From Faunimonas pinastri (GTDB taxonomy: Bacteria > Pseudomonadota > Alphaproteobacteria > Rhizobiales > Afifellaceae), in the NCBI RefSeq assembly GCF_900110915.1, contig NZ_FOFG01000004.1, positions 1-64,000 of the forward strand: a stretch of DNA of 64,000 nt, in the 5' to 3' direction. The notes under the pieces were generated by a model. It was not told the origin of the DNA. It did not search any database and saw only the letters and a list, made by a program, of their open reading frames with translations. Each line of letters opens with the position of its first letter. The stretch's first letter is position 1. Positions 40,829-48,614 of the stretch are shown in pieces. A program made the translations under genes and the position numbers.

Positions 40829-42495
40829 GATGCCGCCGGCGCGCTGGCGCTGCCGAAATCGAATTGCAGCGCCCCCACCTTGGAGAGCCAGGCGACCGGG
40901 CCCAGCAGCGCCGCGACGGTGCGGCCGGTCCGGGCGGCCAGCGTCTCCAGCGTGGTCCATTCCGTCTCGGTCAGCGCTTCAAGGATGAGCGTGATGGTCT
41001 CGGGCGGCGGCAGCACCACTGCCGCGAACTTCGTGGACCCAAGATCTCGGCGCGCGATCGCCGCATCGACGCTGGTGCCCGGAATGCGCCGGAAACCCGT
41101 TTTCGCGCCGATGGCGCGGGTCGGGTAGCTCGCGAACATGGTGAAGGGATCGGGACGGTCGGGGCGGCGGCGGCGCGTGAGGGGCGGATGCAGGCTGGCA
41201 TCGCTGCGCCGGCGTTCGCCGAGATCGTCCCAGAGCTCCTGGTAGCGGCGGAAGACGACGGTCCAGTCGAACGTCGCGCGGGCGCGCTGGCGGGCCGCCT
41301 CACCCATCCGCCTGCGCAGCGCCGGATCGGTGATGAGCTTGCGATAGGCTTCCGTGACGGCGGCCACGTCCACCGCGACCAGCTGGCTCGTCACACCGCA
41401 ATAGATGTCGTAATTGTCGATGCCGATATCGAACCGGTCGGCCAGCACCGTGCCACTGCCCGGCGGCAGCGTCGTCGTCGGCACGCGGAACCCGTCGATG
41501 CCGTCGCGAACGGTGTCCTTGTAGCCGTCCCAGTCGGAGACGACGACCGGCAGGCCGGAAGCCATCGCCTCGATGGGCGTCAGGCCGAAGGTTTCCTGCA
41601 CGTTGTCGGAAAGCGACGTGAAGATGTCGGCCGAGGCCCAGACATCCCGCAGCTGTTCCTGATCGCGGCCGTCGACATAGATGGTGCGGACGGACGGACA
41701 CAGCGTCTCCGCGTCGTCCTTGAAGGCCTTTTCGGTCTGATCGTTGCCGAACCAGCCGGCCTGAATCAGCGTGACCTTGCTGTCCTTCGCGCAGGCTTCC
41801 AGGCCGAGATACATGGGCACGGGATGCGCCTTGCCGTGGAAGGAGAGCCGCCCCACGAAGATCACCACCGTTTCGTCCTCGCCGATGCCGAAGGTGGCGC
41901 GGGCGGCGGCCCGGCGCCCCTCGTCGAGGGCCAGGGTATCGCAGTGGACGCCCAGCGGGATCACGGGCAGCTGCGGCAGCGTGAAGCGCGTGGCGCCCGT
42001 CCGCTCGCGCAGATATTCGGCGTTGTTTTCCAGCAGCGAGCGCACGCTGTCTCGCACCGCGCGCGAAGTGCAGACGATCGCGTCCCATTCCTCCAGCGGC
42101 GCGGTGACGAGCCCGGCCAGGGCCTCCATCACGCTCTGCGAGGCGGTCGTGTGCGTCACGCCGCAAAGGCTGTAGGCGCGTGGATTGGCATGGGACAGCC
42201 GCATCCAGGCGTCGACGAAGATGCGGGGGTCCGGGCGGTAGAGAAGGCCCGGCTCGGCGAGCCGCTTGGGATCCATGAACGGGACCCATGCCACGCCGGT
42301 CTTGGGTGCTCCGGACTCGGCCAGTTCCCGGGCCATCTGCTCGGCCCCGGCGCGGGCGCGGGCATAGGCCCAGACGCGCTCGGGCGCGGCCTTGGCCACG
42401 GCCCGCATGAAGGCGGCACCGGCCGACTGCCTGCCCATCAGCTTGCCCTTCAGCGAATAGGCTTCCGGCTCGTAGTAAATCGCGAACTTCGACAT
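40825..42495 (-). CDS. GT4-family glycosyltransferase with C-terminal extension
   Basis: 556 residues from ATG 42495 (MSKFAIYYEPEAYSLKGKL). GT-B landmarks: LPVIPLGVHCDTLAL, VIFVGRLSFHGKAH, and the donor-site E-x7-E region ETFGLTPIEAMASGLPVVVS. It is a paralogue of the enzyme at 37000 (shared NVQETFG and SDWDGYK segments). From about residue 430 an extension runs to the end (LTETEWTTLETLAAR, LLGPVAWLSKVGALQF), resembling a winged helix. It lies directly downstream of the RTX-like gene's terminator on the same strand. Glycosylation of that protein is a hypothesis. Confidence 0.88.
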   Translation of the reverse strand: MSKFAIYYEPEAYSLKGKLMGRQSAGAAFMRAVAKAAPERVWAYARARAGAEQMARELAESGAPKTGVAWVPFMDPKRLAEPGLLYRPDPRIFVDAWMRLSHANPRAYSLCGVTHTTASQSVMEALAGLVTAPLEEWDAIVCTSRAVRDSVRSLLENNAEYLRERTGATRFTLPQLPVIPLGVHCDTLALDEGRRAAARATFGIGEDETVVIFVGRLSFHGKAHPVPMYLGLEACAKDSKVTLIQAGWFGNDQTEKAFKDDAETLCPSVRTIYVDGRDQEQLRDVWASADIFTSLSDNVQETFGLTPIEAMASGLPVVVSDWDGYKDTVRDGIDGFRVPTTTLPPGSGTVLADRFDIGIDNYDIYCGVTSQLVAVDVAAVTEAYRKLITDPALRRRMGEAARQRARATFDWTVVFRRYQELWDDLGERRRSDASLHPPLTRRRRPDRPDPFTMFASYPTRAIGAKTGFRRIPGTSVDAAIARRDLGSTKFAAVVLPPPETITLILEALTETEWTTLETLAARTGRTVAALLGPVAWLSKVGALQFDFGSASAPAAS

Positions 42496-42607
42496 GAACT
42501 GCCCGTACCCGGTCAAGGCGGCCGATCGGCCCGTCAGGAAGAGCGCTATAGCATGTCGCGGATGTTTCGTAGCGAGGGCCGGCTCGAACAGGCCCTGCCG
42601 CAAAAGA

Positions 42608-42633
42608 AAAGGCCGCCCCAAGGGGCGGCCTTT
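42608..42633 (-). terminator. Bidirectional-type terminator after the RTX-like gene
   Basis: AAAGGCCGCCCC and GGGGCGGCCTTT form a perfect 12-base-pair arm with a minimal AA centre. On the minus strand it is followed by a T-rich tract (TTTTCTTTTG). It separates the RTX-like gene from the GT4 gene downstream. Confidence 0.8.
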
Positions 42634-42656
42634 CCGTTTCGAATGATCGAAGCCGA

Positions 42657-44198
42657 TCAGGCGACGGTCGTACCACCAACGATGTCGTTGTAGCTGACGC
42701 CCGTGATGCTGTTGTCGCCCGTCAGGGTGACCTCGGAGTTACCGCCATCCGTGAACAGGTAACCGTCGCTGCCGCCGGCCACGAAGACGTAGTCGAGGTC
42801 CGTGTTGGAGCCGAAGAGAGCCGCAGCCACCGCAGCGGCATCGTCAGCACCGCCGGAAACCTGGGCAGCCGTGAAGTTCGCGGCCGTGCCAGCGTCGCCA
42901 CCAGCGAACGAGATCGAGTCGTTGCCGGTCACGAAGTCAGCGATGGTGCTGGTCGTGTCAGCGCCGTTGATCTGGAACAGATCGTTGCCGAGACCGCCGA
43001 CGAGAACGTCGTTGGTGCCGGTAGCGGTCAGCGTGTCGTCGCCCTGGCCGCCGTAAACGGTCGCATCAGCGCCCGAAGCGGAGAGCACGTCGTTGCCGCG
43101 GTTGCCGTACACCACGTCGCCAGCACCCGAGGAAACGACAACATCGTCGCCCTGGCCGCCGAACACCGTGGAAGCACCACCGGAGACGTGGATCGCGTCG
43201 TCGCCCTTGTTGCCATAGACGAGGTCACCGCCGTCGACACCGTAGATCAGGTCGTTGCCCTGGCCACCGTAAACGGTGTTTTCGCCGCCGGCAGCGTAGA
43301 TCGAGTCATCGCCCTTGTTACCGTAGACGAGGCTCGTGCCGCCCGACGCAAAGACCGAGTCGTTGCCCTGGCCGCCGAACACGGTGTTGTCGCCGCCAAG
43401 AGCGGAGATCGAATCGTCGCCCTTGTTGCCATAGATCAGGTTGGCACCGCCCGACGCAAAGACCGAGTCGTTGCCCTGGCCGCCGTAGACCGTGGACGCG
43501 CCGCCGGCAGCAGAGATCGAATCGTCACCCTGGTTACCATAGATCAGGTTGGTGCCACCGGTCGCGGAGATGGAGTCATCGCCGTAGCCGCCGACGAGAA
43601 CCGAGTTGCCGGTCGCGGAAAGCGTGTCGTCACCCTGGCCACCGTACACGGTGGAATCGGCGCCAGCGGTGAGCAGGTCGTCGCCGAGGTTGCCATAGAT
43701 GACATTGTCGCTGCCAAGCGTGCCGTAGACGGCGTCGTCGGAAGCGGTGATCGTGTCGTTGCCCTGGCCGCCGTAAAGCACGTCGTTGCCGGTGCCCGGA
43801 GCAGTGATGAGATCGTCGCCCTGGTTGCCGTAGATCACGCTGTCGGCGCTGCCCTGGATCGTGTCGTTGCCGAGGCCACCGAAGACCAGATCGTTGCCGC
43901 CCGAAGCGTAGATCGAGTCGTTGCCCTGGCCGCCGAACACGCTGGAGCCGCCGCCGTAGGCGTTCAGGGTGTCGTCACCGAGGTTGCCGTAGACGACCGA
44001 GTTATTGTTCTGCGCCGTCAGGGTGTCGTCGCCCTGGCCGCCATAGATCGTGTCGTTCTCGCCGATCGCATTGATCGAGTCATCGCCCTGGAAACCGTAG
44101 ATCAGATCGTTGCCGCCGGCGGCGATCGTGATCGTGTCACCGACCTCGGATCCCGGAACCGTCTGGTCGCTCAGCGTCTCGTAATTGATTTCAGCCAT
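42657..44198 (-). CDS. RTX-like beta-roll protein with 18-residue turns
   Basis: 513 residues from ATG 44198, with GGAGG upstream. No N-terminal signal peptide, so type I secretion is likely. Residues 33-398 consist of about 20 units, mostly 18 residues, alternating YGN-x-GDD and (Y/F)GGQG(N/D)D. Each unit has one calcium-binding-like nonapeptide and one Ser/Ala/Gly-rich half. The end (LVGGLGNDLF...DFVTGND...YNDIVGG) resembles C-terminal regions of RTX proteins. It could be an S-layer, adhesin or matrix protein. The following GT4 genes may modify it. No type I transporter is encoded here. Confidence 0.85.
   Translation of the reverse strand: MAEINYETLSDQTVPGSEVGDTITIAAGGNDLIYGFQGDDSINAIGENDTIYGGQGDDTLTAQNNNSVVYGNLGDDTLNAYGGGSSVFGGQGNDSIYASGGNDLVFGGLGNDTIQGSADSVIYGNQGDDLITAPGTGNDVLYGGQGNDTITASDDAVYGTLGSDNVIYGNLGDDLLTAGADSTVYGGQGDDTLSATGNSVLVGGYGDDSISATGGTNLIYGNQGDDSISAAGGASTVYGGQGNDSVFASGGANLIYGNKGDDSISALGGDNTVFGGQGNDSVFASGGTSLVYGNKGDDSIYAAGGENTVYGGQGNDLIYGVDGGDLVYGNKGDDAIHVSGGASTVFGGQGDDVVVSSGAGDVVYGNRGNDVLSASGADATVYGGQGDDTLTATGTNDVLVGGLGNDLFQINGADTTSTIADFVTGNDSISFAGGDAGTAANFTAAQVSGGADDAAAVAAALFGSNTDLDYVFVAGGSDGYLFTDGGNSEVTLTGDNSITGVSYNDIVGGTTVA
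43005..44102 (-). repeat. About 20 tandem 54-base units in the RTX-like gene
   Basis: The tandem units are mostly 54 bases and code for 18 residues; neighbouring units differ in a regular way so that a 108-base superperiod (YGN unit then GGQ unit) is seen over much of the array. Units 5, 6, 8 and 9 vary by one residue and unit 7 contains an insertion with one extra copy of the motif. The array may recombine or expand. Confidence 0.8.
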
Positions 44199-44678
44199 CG
44201 TAATCTGCCTCCGAAGAGCCGTTTCTAGCCTATGGCCTGCGCGTATCCGCATCTCCCCGCCGTCCCCGGACCATTCCTGGTCGGGACGCCCACTCAGGTT
44301 CCCCAGACGCCGACCGCACGCGAGCCAAGCCGAGCGAAGTGATAAAGCAGCCTACCAACAAAGTGCAAGCTAGGGGTGTAAGAAGAGGCAAAACAATCAA
44401 AGACTATACATCGAAAGTTGTATTCTGATTTCTCTAACACAACCTGAGATTACTTAGCGGGCTTATAATTTCCCCTATAAGTCGAAATTGTGACGGAAAG
44501 CAGTTCTAGAAATGGTCTCTCGCCACTTTCGTCGAACGATTCAGAAGCGAGTCAGCATTGCCAACGAGTCATCGTGGTGACCCAGACGCCGAATGCCGGA
44601 CCGCCCCGTTGAAGAGGCTCGCACCGGCCCGGTTTCCCCGATAGAACCGGGCGACTGTCGAAGCTGGAGGAGAAGCGG
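44199..44678. promoter_or_regulatory. AT-rich intergenic region with a candidate RTX-gene promoter
   Basis: 480 bases between divergent genes. 44340-44510 is unusually AT-rich for this genome. On the minus strand, TTGCAC (44368-44363), 17 bases and TTATCA (44345-44340) could be the promoter of the RTX-like gene, giving a leader of about 135 bases. No other gene is visible. Confidence 0.35.
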
Positions 44679-45572
44679 GTGGTCCAGATTTTCTTCGTGT
44701 CCGGAGCGCCGAAGTCCGGGACCACCTGGCTGCAGAAGCTGCTGGACGCCCATCCCGAGATCGTCTGCTCCGGCGAGGGGCACTTCGTCGAGAAGCTCGC
44801 CGCGCCGCTGATGAACGTCCGCAACGAGTATAACAGGCACATGCAGCTCGTCGCCGAGCGCGTGTACCAGGGCAAGCCGTACTACCAGCCGATGGGCGGC
44901 CGCGAGACGCTTGGCCTCGCCCGCTCCTTCATCCTGCAGCTCATGGGAAAGCGGCAGACGCCCGAGACCCGCGCGCTCGGCGACAAGACGCCCCGCTACA
45001 CCCAGTTCCTGCCCGACCTGAACGTGCTCTTTCCCGAGGCGCTCTTCCTCAACATCGTGCGCGACCCGCGCGACGTGACCGTCAGCCGGTTGCACCATGC
45101 GCGCCGCGCCGGCTATGCCGCCGCCCTCGATCCGGCGTCCGACGATTATCGCCAGCTGGTGAAGAACGCGGCCGAGGCGTGGCTTGCAGCGCAGCAGAAG
45201 GTCGATGCCTTCGCCCAGGCGCATCCCTCCCGGCTCCTGGAAGTCCGCTATGAGGATCTCCTGGAGCGACCGGAAGCGGAGGCGGCTAAAGCTTTTCTCT
45301 TCCTCGGCGTCGGTCACGTCCCGGACGTGGTGACGGCAGCGGTCACGGCTTCCTCCTTCGAAGCCCTGAGCGGCCGCAAGCGTGGCGAGGAAAGCGGCAG
45401 TTCGTTCTTCCGCAAGGGCGTCGCCGGCGACTGGGTGGACGTTCTCGACGCCGCCGCCCTGCGCACGGTCCGCGCGATCTGCGGCGACGGGATGGACCGC
45501 AAGGGCTATGCCGACGGGCGAAGCCGGGAAGAACACGCCCCGACGGAACATTCGCCCATGGGCGGAGCCTGA
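44679..45572 (+). CDS. PAPS-dependent sulfotransferase
   Basis: 297 residues from GTG 44679, with GGAGGAG upstream. The 5'-phosphosulfate loop is SGAPKSGTTWLQ (about 8-19). The 3'-phosphate motif is NIVRDPRDVTVSRLHHARRA (about 124-143), and RKGVAGDW near 250 completes the cofactor site. It transfers sulfate from PAPS to a hydroxyl of a sugar or other acceptor in the cytoplasm. Its neighbours suggest a surface glycan or glycoprotein. The GT1-like gene follows 35 bases later on the same strand and is probably co-transcribed. Confidence 0.92.
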   Translation: MVQIFFVSGAPKSGTTWLQKLLDAHPEIVCSGEGHFVEKLAAPLMNVRNEYNRHMQLVAERVYQGKPYYQPMGGRETLGLARSFILQLMGKRQTPETRALGDKTPRYTQFLPDLNVLFPEALFLNIVRDPRDVTVSRLHHARRAGYAAALDPASDDYRQLVKNAAEAWLAAQQKVDAFAQAHPSRLLEVRYEDLLERPEAEAAKAFLFLGVGHVPDVVTAAVTASSFEALSGRKRGEESGSSFFRKGVAGDWVDVLDAAALRTVRAICGDGMDRKGYADGRSREEHAPTEHSPMGGA

Positions 45573-45607
45573 TCCCGAAACGAAAGCTGAGACGAAGCCA
45601 GACTTCA

Positions 45608-46798
45608 ATGATGTCCTCTCCTGTCGCACTGCTCGCCTGGGAACTCGGTGCGGGCCTCGGCCATGCCCGCCGTCTTCTGGTCGCCGCCAAGGCCCTGCAA
45701 CAAAGAGGGTTCCGGCCCATCGTCGCCGCGCGCGAACTCTGGGCGGCGACCGACGAGTTCCACGCGGCCGGGATTCCACTGATCCAGGCGCCGCATCATC
45801 AGGGACAGGCGCCGAAGGTGCGCCCGTTCCGGGCACGCGGATTCGCCGACATGGTCGCCATCTGCGGCTTCGCCAGGGCGGAAGCGCTCTGGCCCGCGGT
45901 GCATGGCTGGGACGGTCTTTTCGACCTGGTCCGCCCGGACGTGGTGGTCGCGGATTATTCGCCGGTGCTGTCGCTCGCGGCTTACGGGCGGGTGCCGCTG
46001 GTCGCGATCGGCGACGGGTTCGTCCTGCCGCCGCCGCATCTGCCCACCTTCCCTCTCCTGCGCGAAGGCTCGGACATGCCGGGCGAGGCAGAGCTTCTGG
46101 CCAATGCGGCGAAGGTACAGGACCGACGCGGCCTTCCCGCTCCGGCGACCCTGCCGGGCCTGATCGGCGGCGATGCCCATGTCGTCTGCACCCTGCCGGA
46201 GACCGATATCTATGCCGATCGGCGTGAACGGCCGGCGAGCGGCCCGCTGACGGCAACGCACGAGCCGCTGGGGCCGGCAACGCAACAGGGTCTTTTCGCC
46301 TATCTCGCCGCCGATCACGGCCTGACGCCCAAGCTCCTGCAGGTCCTCTGCGACATGCGCGTGCCGGCGGAAATCTTCGTGCGGGATGCACCGGACAGCC
46401 TGAAGGCGTCGCTGCGAAATGCGCACGTCACGGTGCACGACACGCCGCCGCCCCTGCCCGAAGCGCTCGCGCGCGCCGCACTGGTCATTCACCACGGCGG
46501 GATCGGCACCAGCGAATCCTGCCTGGCGCTCGGCCGGCCGCAAGTTGTCCTGCCCCGGCACTTCGAGCAGACCCTGAACGCGCGACGGCTGCGGCAGCTC
46601 GGCGCCGCCGTGGCACTGCCGTCGGAGTTCAAGCTGGCGGAAGCGCAGGACCTGATCGCGGCCGCTCTTGCCTCGGAATCGATGAAGAAGCTGGCGGAAG
46701 CCCGCGCACACCAGATCGCCGATCGCCACTATGACAGCGTCGGCGAGATCGCCGGTCACTGCGAAGCCCTGGCCGGGCGCGGCGTGATGCAGGTTTAG
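45608..46798 (+). CDS. GT1/MGT-like glycosyltransferase
   Basis: 396 residues. An N-terminal GLGHARRLLVAAKALQQRGF and the C-terminal donor site HHGGIGTSESCLALGRPQVVLP are typical of UDP-glycosyltransferases of the GT1 group, including the HxGGxGT signature. It has no membrane helix. It follows the sulfotransferase by 35 bases, so the two may build a sulfated glycan or glycolipid. The acceptor is unknown. Confidence 0.88.
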   Translation: MMSSPVALLAWELGAGLGHARRLLVAAKALQQRGFRPIVAARELWAATDEFHAAGIPLIQAPHHQGQAPKVRPFRARGFADMVAICGFARAEALWPAVHGWDGLFDLVRPDVVVADYSPVLSLAAYGRVPLVAIGDGFVLPPPHLPTFPLLREGSDMPGEAELLANAAKVQDRRGLPAPATLPGLIGGDAHVVCTLPETDIYADRRERPASGPLTATHEPLGPATQQGLFAYLAADHGLTPKLLQVLCDMRVPAEIFVRDAPDSLKASLRNAHVTVHDTPPPLPEALARAALVIHHGGIGTSESCLALGRPQVVLPRHFEQTLNARRLRQLGAAVALPSEFKLAEAQDLIAAALASESMKKLAEARAHQIADRHYDSVGEIAGHCEALAGRGVMQV

Positions 46799-46881
46799 AG
46801 AGAATCCGGAGCCGGGCCAGGAAGAGCCGGGTCGAGAAGAGTCGGATCGGACCTTATCGCGGCCGGACCGAAAAGACGGAG

Positions 46882-46905
46882 GTCGATCCGCCGTGGCGGA
46901 TCGAC
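46882..46905. terminator. Perfect hairpin between converging genes
   Basis: GTCGATCCGCC and GGCGGATCGAC (11 base pairs, 2-base centre) lie between the GT1-like gene and dksA, whose stop is 16 bases away. No T run follows directly, so termination is plausible but not certain. Confidence 0.45.
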
Positions 46906-46920
46906 GATATCAGCGGCGGA

Positions 46921-47337
46921 CTATTCGTCCCGATAAACCCGCTCGCGTCGTTCGTGGCGCTCCTGCGCCTCGATCGACAATGTCGCAATCGGGCGTGCAT
47001 CCAGCCGCTTCAGGCTGATCGGCTCGCCCGTGTCCTCACAGTAACCGTAGGAGCCATCCTCGATCCGCTTCAACGCGGCGTCGATCTTGGAGATCAACTT
47101 GCGCTGGCGGTCGCGGGCACGGAGTTCGATCGAACGATCGGTCTCCGAGGACGCGCGATCCGCATAATCGGGATGGTTGTGGCTTTCGGCTTGCAGGGCC
47201 TCCAGCGTCTCCTTGCTCTCGGCGAGGAGATCGTCTCTCCAGGCGAGAAGCTTCTTGCGGAAATATTCCCGCTGCCGCTCGCTCATGAAGATCTCGTCCT
47301 CGCTCGGCCGGTAAGTTCTTTCCTCATTCAACAGCAT
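46921..47337 (-). CDS. dksA: DksA-family RNA polymerase-binding factor
   Basis: 138 residues. A coiled-coil hairpin (about 20-90, ESKETLEALQAES...RKLISKIDAALKRIEDGSYGYC) with the DxxD/A tip region is followed by the zinc-finger-like end. Of the four cysteines only the first remains: the pattern is CxxT-x17-SxxA instead of CxxC-x17-CxxC. That variation is usual in alphaproteobacterial DksA proteins, which bind RNA polymerase without a full zinc site. It acts in the ppGpp stringent response. Its gene stands alone. Confidence 0.9.
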   Translation of the reverse strand: MLLNEERTYRPSEDEIFMSERQREYFRKKLLAWRDDLLAESKETLEALQAESHNHPDYADRASSETDRSIELRARDRQRKLISKIDAALKRIEDGSYGYCEDTGEPISLKRLDARPIATLSIEAQERHERRERVYRDE

Positions 47338-47739
47338 CGGTCAGTTCCCAATGTGTTGCCCCTCTCCGTCGCGAGCCGCATATACCGAAAAAGCGGGACG
47401 ACTTGCAAGCCGGAAAGAGTTGAAGCTTTTGTGAAACCTTCTGGAAGTGTAATAACTTAGCCGGGGCATCAGCAAAGCCGGACACGGCCGGCGGAGAAAC
47501 GCCGACGCCCGGTATCGATTGCAAACCTGCGGCTCTGTCGTCCGTCTCTCTGGCGTCCGTACAGATCTTCCAGGCACTCGCCTACCATTTCCTCCACCCG
47601 CCAAGCAAGAACCTTGCCAACGCCTCTTCCGGTCGCGGGAAACAAAAAACCGCCTTCGCTGAAACTTCCCGGGCGAACCTCCCGTATTCCCTCTCAGACG
47701 CGACAGCGATCGTGTCGCAGGGGAAACTAGGAGAGAGAA
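47338..47739. other. Intergenic region with no supported gene
   Basis: 402 bases between divergent dksA and the fasciclin gene. I see no conserved open frame or RNA gene. A GAAAC-17-CGTATT arrangement near 47662-47690 could be an ECF-type promoter for the fasciclin gene, but the match is weak. Confidence 0.4.
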
Positions 47740-48381
47740 ATGATCCACCTCAGGTCGAAATTCACCACCGCCGCTACCGTTGCGCTGATGGCCGCCGCGC
47801 CGCTCGCCTTTGCCGGCCAGTCCTATGCGGCATCGATGAAGTCGGACATGTCGGGCATGCAGTCCGGCGATATGCAGTCCGGCGACATGATGAAGCACAA
47901 GACCAAGATGGTCGGCGGTGCAGCGATGTACCCGAACAAGAACATCGTCGAGAACGCGGTGCACTCCAAGGACCACACGACGCTCGTCGCGGCCGTCAAG
48001 GCGGCAGGGCTCGTGGACACGCTTTCCGGCCCCGGTCCCTTCACGGTGTTCGCGCCGACCAACGAAGCTTTCAAGATGCTTCCCGCCGGCACGGTGGAAA
48101 CCCTGCTGAAGCCGGAAAACAAGGCGATGCTGACCAAGGTGCTCACCTATCACGTGGTGCCTGGCGAACATGACGCCGCCAACCTCGTCGGCCTGATCCA
48201 GAAGGGCGGCGGCAAGGCGGAACTGAAGACGGTGGAAGGCGACACGCTCACCGTCACCAAGCTCGACGGCAAGACGCTCGGAGTGACCGACGACAAGGGC
48301 CAGACGGCCAAGATCACCATCCGCGACGTCTACCAGTCCAACGGCGTGATCCACGTCGTCAACAAGGTCCTGATGCCGTAA
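47740..48381 (+). CDS. Secreted fasciclin-domain protein
   Basis: 213 residues. A signal peptide ends near residue 30 (AFAGQSYAA). A Met/Asp/Ser-rich linker (MKSDMSGMQSGDMQSGDMM) follows. The FAS1 domain (about 65-210) has VENAVHSKDHTTLVAAVKAA, GPFTVFAPTNEAFKMLP, LTYHVVPGE and VIHVVNKVLMP. It should be periplasmic or surface-located and mediate adhesion. A good Shine-Dalgarno (AGGAGAG) and a strong terminator frame it as a single-gene unit. Confidence 0.93.
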   Translation: MIHLRSKFTTAATVALMAAAPLAFAGQSYAASMKSDMSGMQSGDMQSGDMMKHKTKMVGGAAMYPNKNIVENAVHSKDHTTLVAAVKAAGLVDTLSGPGPFTVFAPTNEAFKMLPAGTVETLLKPENKAMLTKVLTYHVVPGEHDAANLVGLIQKGGGKAELKTVEGDTLTVTKLDGKTLGVTDDKGQTAKITIRDVYQSNGVIHVVNKVLMP

Positions 48382-48405
48382 CCCACCCACCTGCGGCAGA
48401 GGGAT

Positions 48406-48446
48406 GGCGGGGAGTTCGCTTCGGCGTGCTCCCCGCCTCTTTTTTT
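48406..48446 (+). terminator. Terminator after the fasciclin gene
   Basis: GGCGGGGAG (48406-48414) pairs with CTCCCCGCC (48429-48437), followed by TCTTTTTTT. It lies 25 bases past the stop codon. Confidence 0.85.
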
Positions 48447-48614
48447 GCGCAGGCTGAGACTTTCCGTCACGGCCCTGCAGGGCGGCTATGCCAAGTTGAT
48501 GCAGGTCAGACCGTTTCGAAGGCTGTATTAAGGTCGAAGTATCAACCTTCGCGCGCGTTTGATTCGGCCCTCCGACGGCGGCCGTCGAGCGTGCCTGCCC
48601 GGCGACGCGACCCC

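Noticed and set aside
43005-44102. Regular DNA repeats suggesting a CRISPR array
   Set aside because: The repeats are in frame, code for a continuous protein, are 54 bases long without unique spacers, and no cas genes are present.
42657-46798. A type I secretion locus
   Set aside because: No ABC exporter, membrane fusion protein or TolC-like gene is in the cluster. Secretion of the repeat protein is only inferred.
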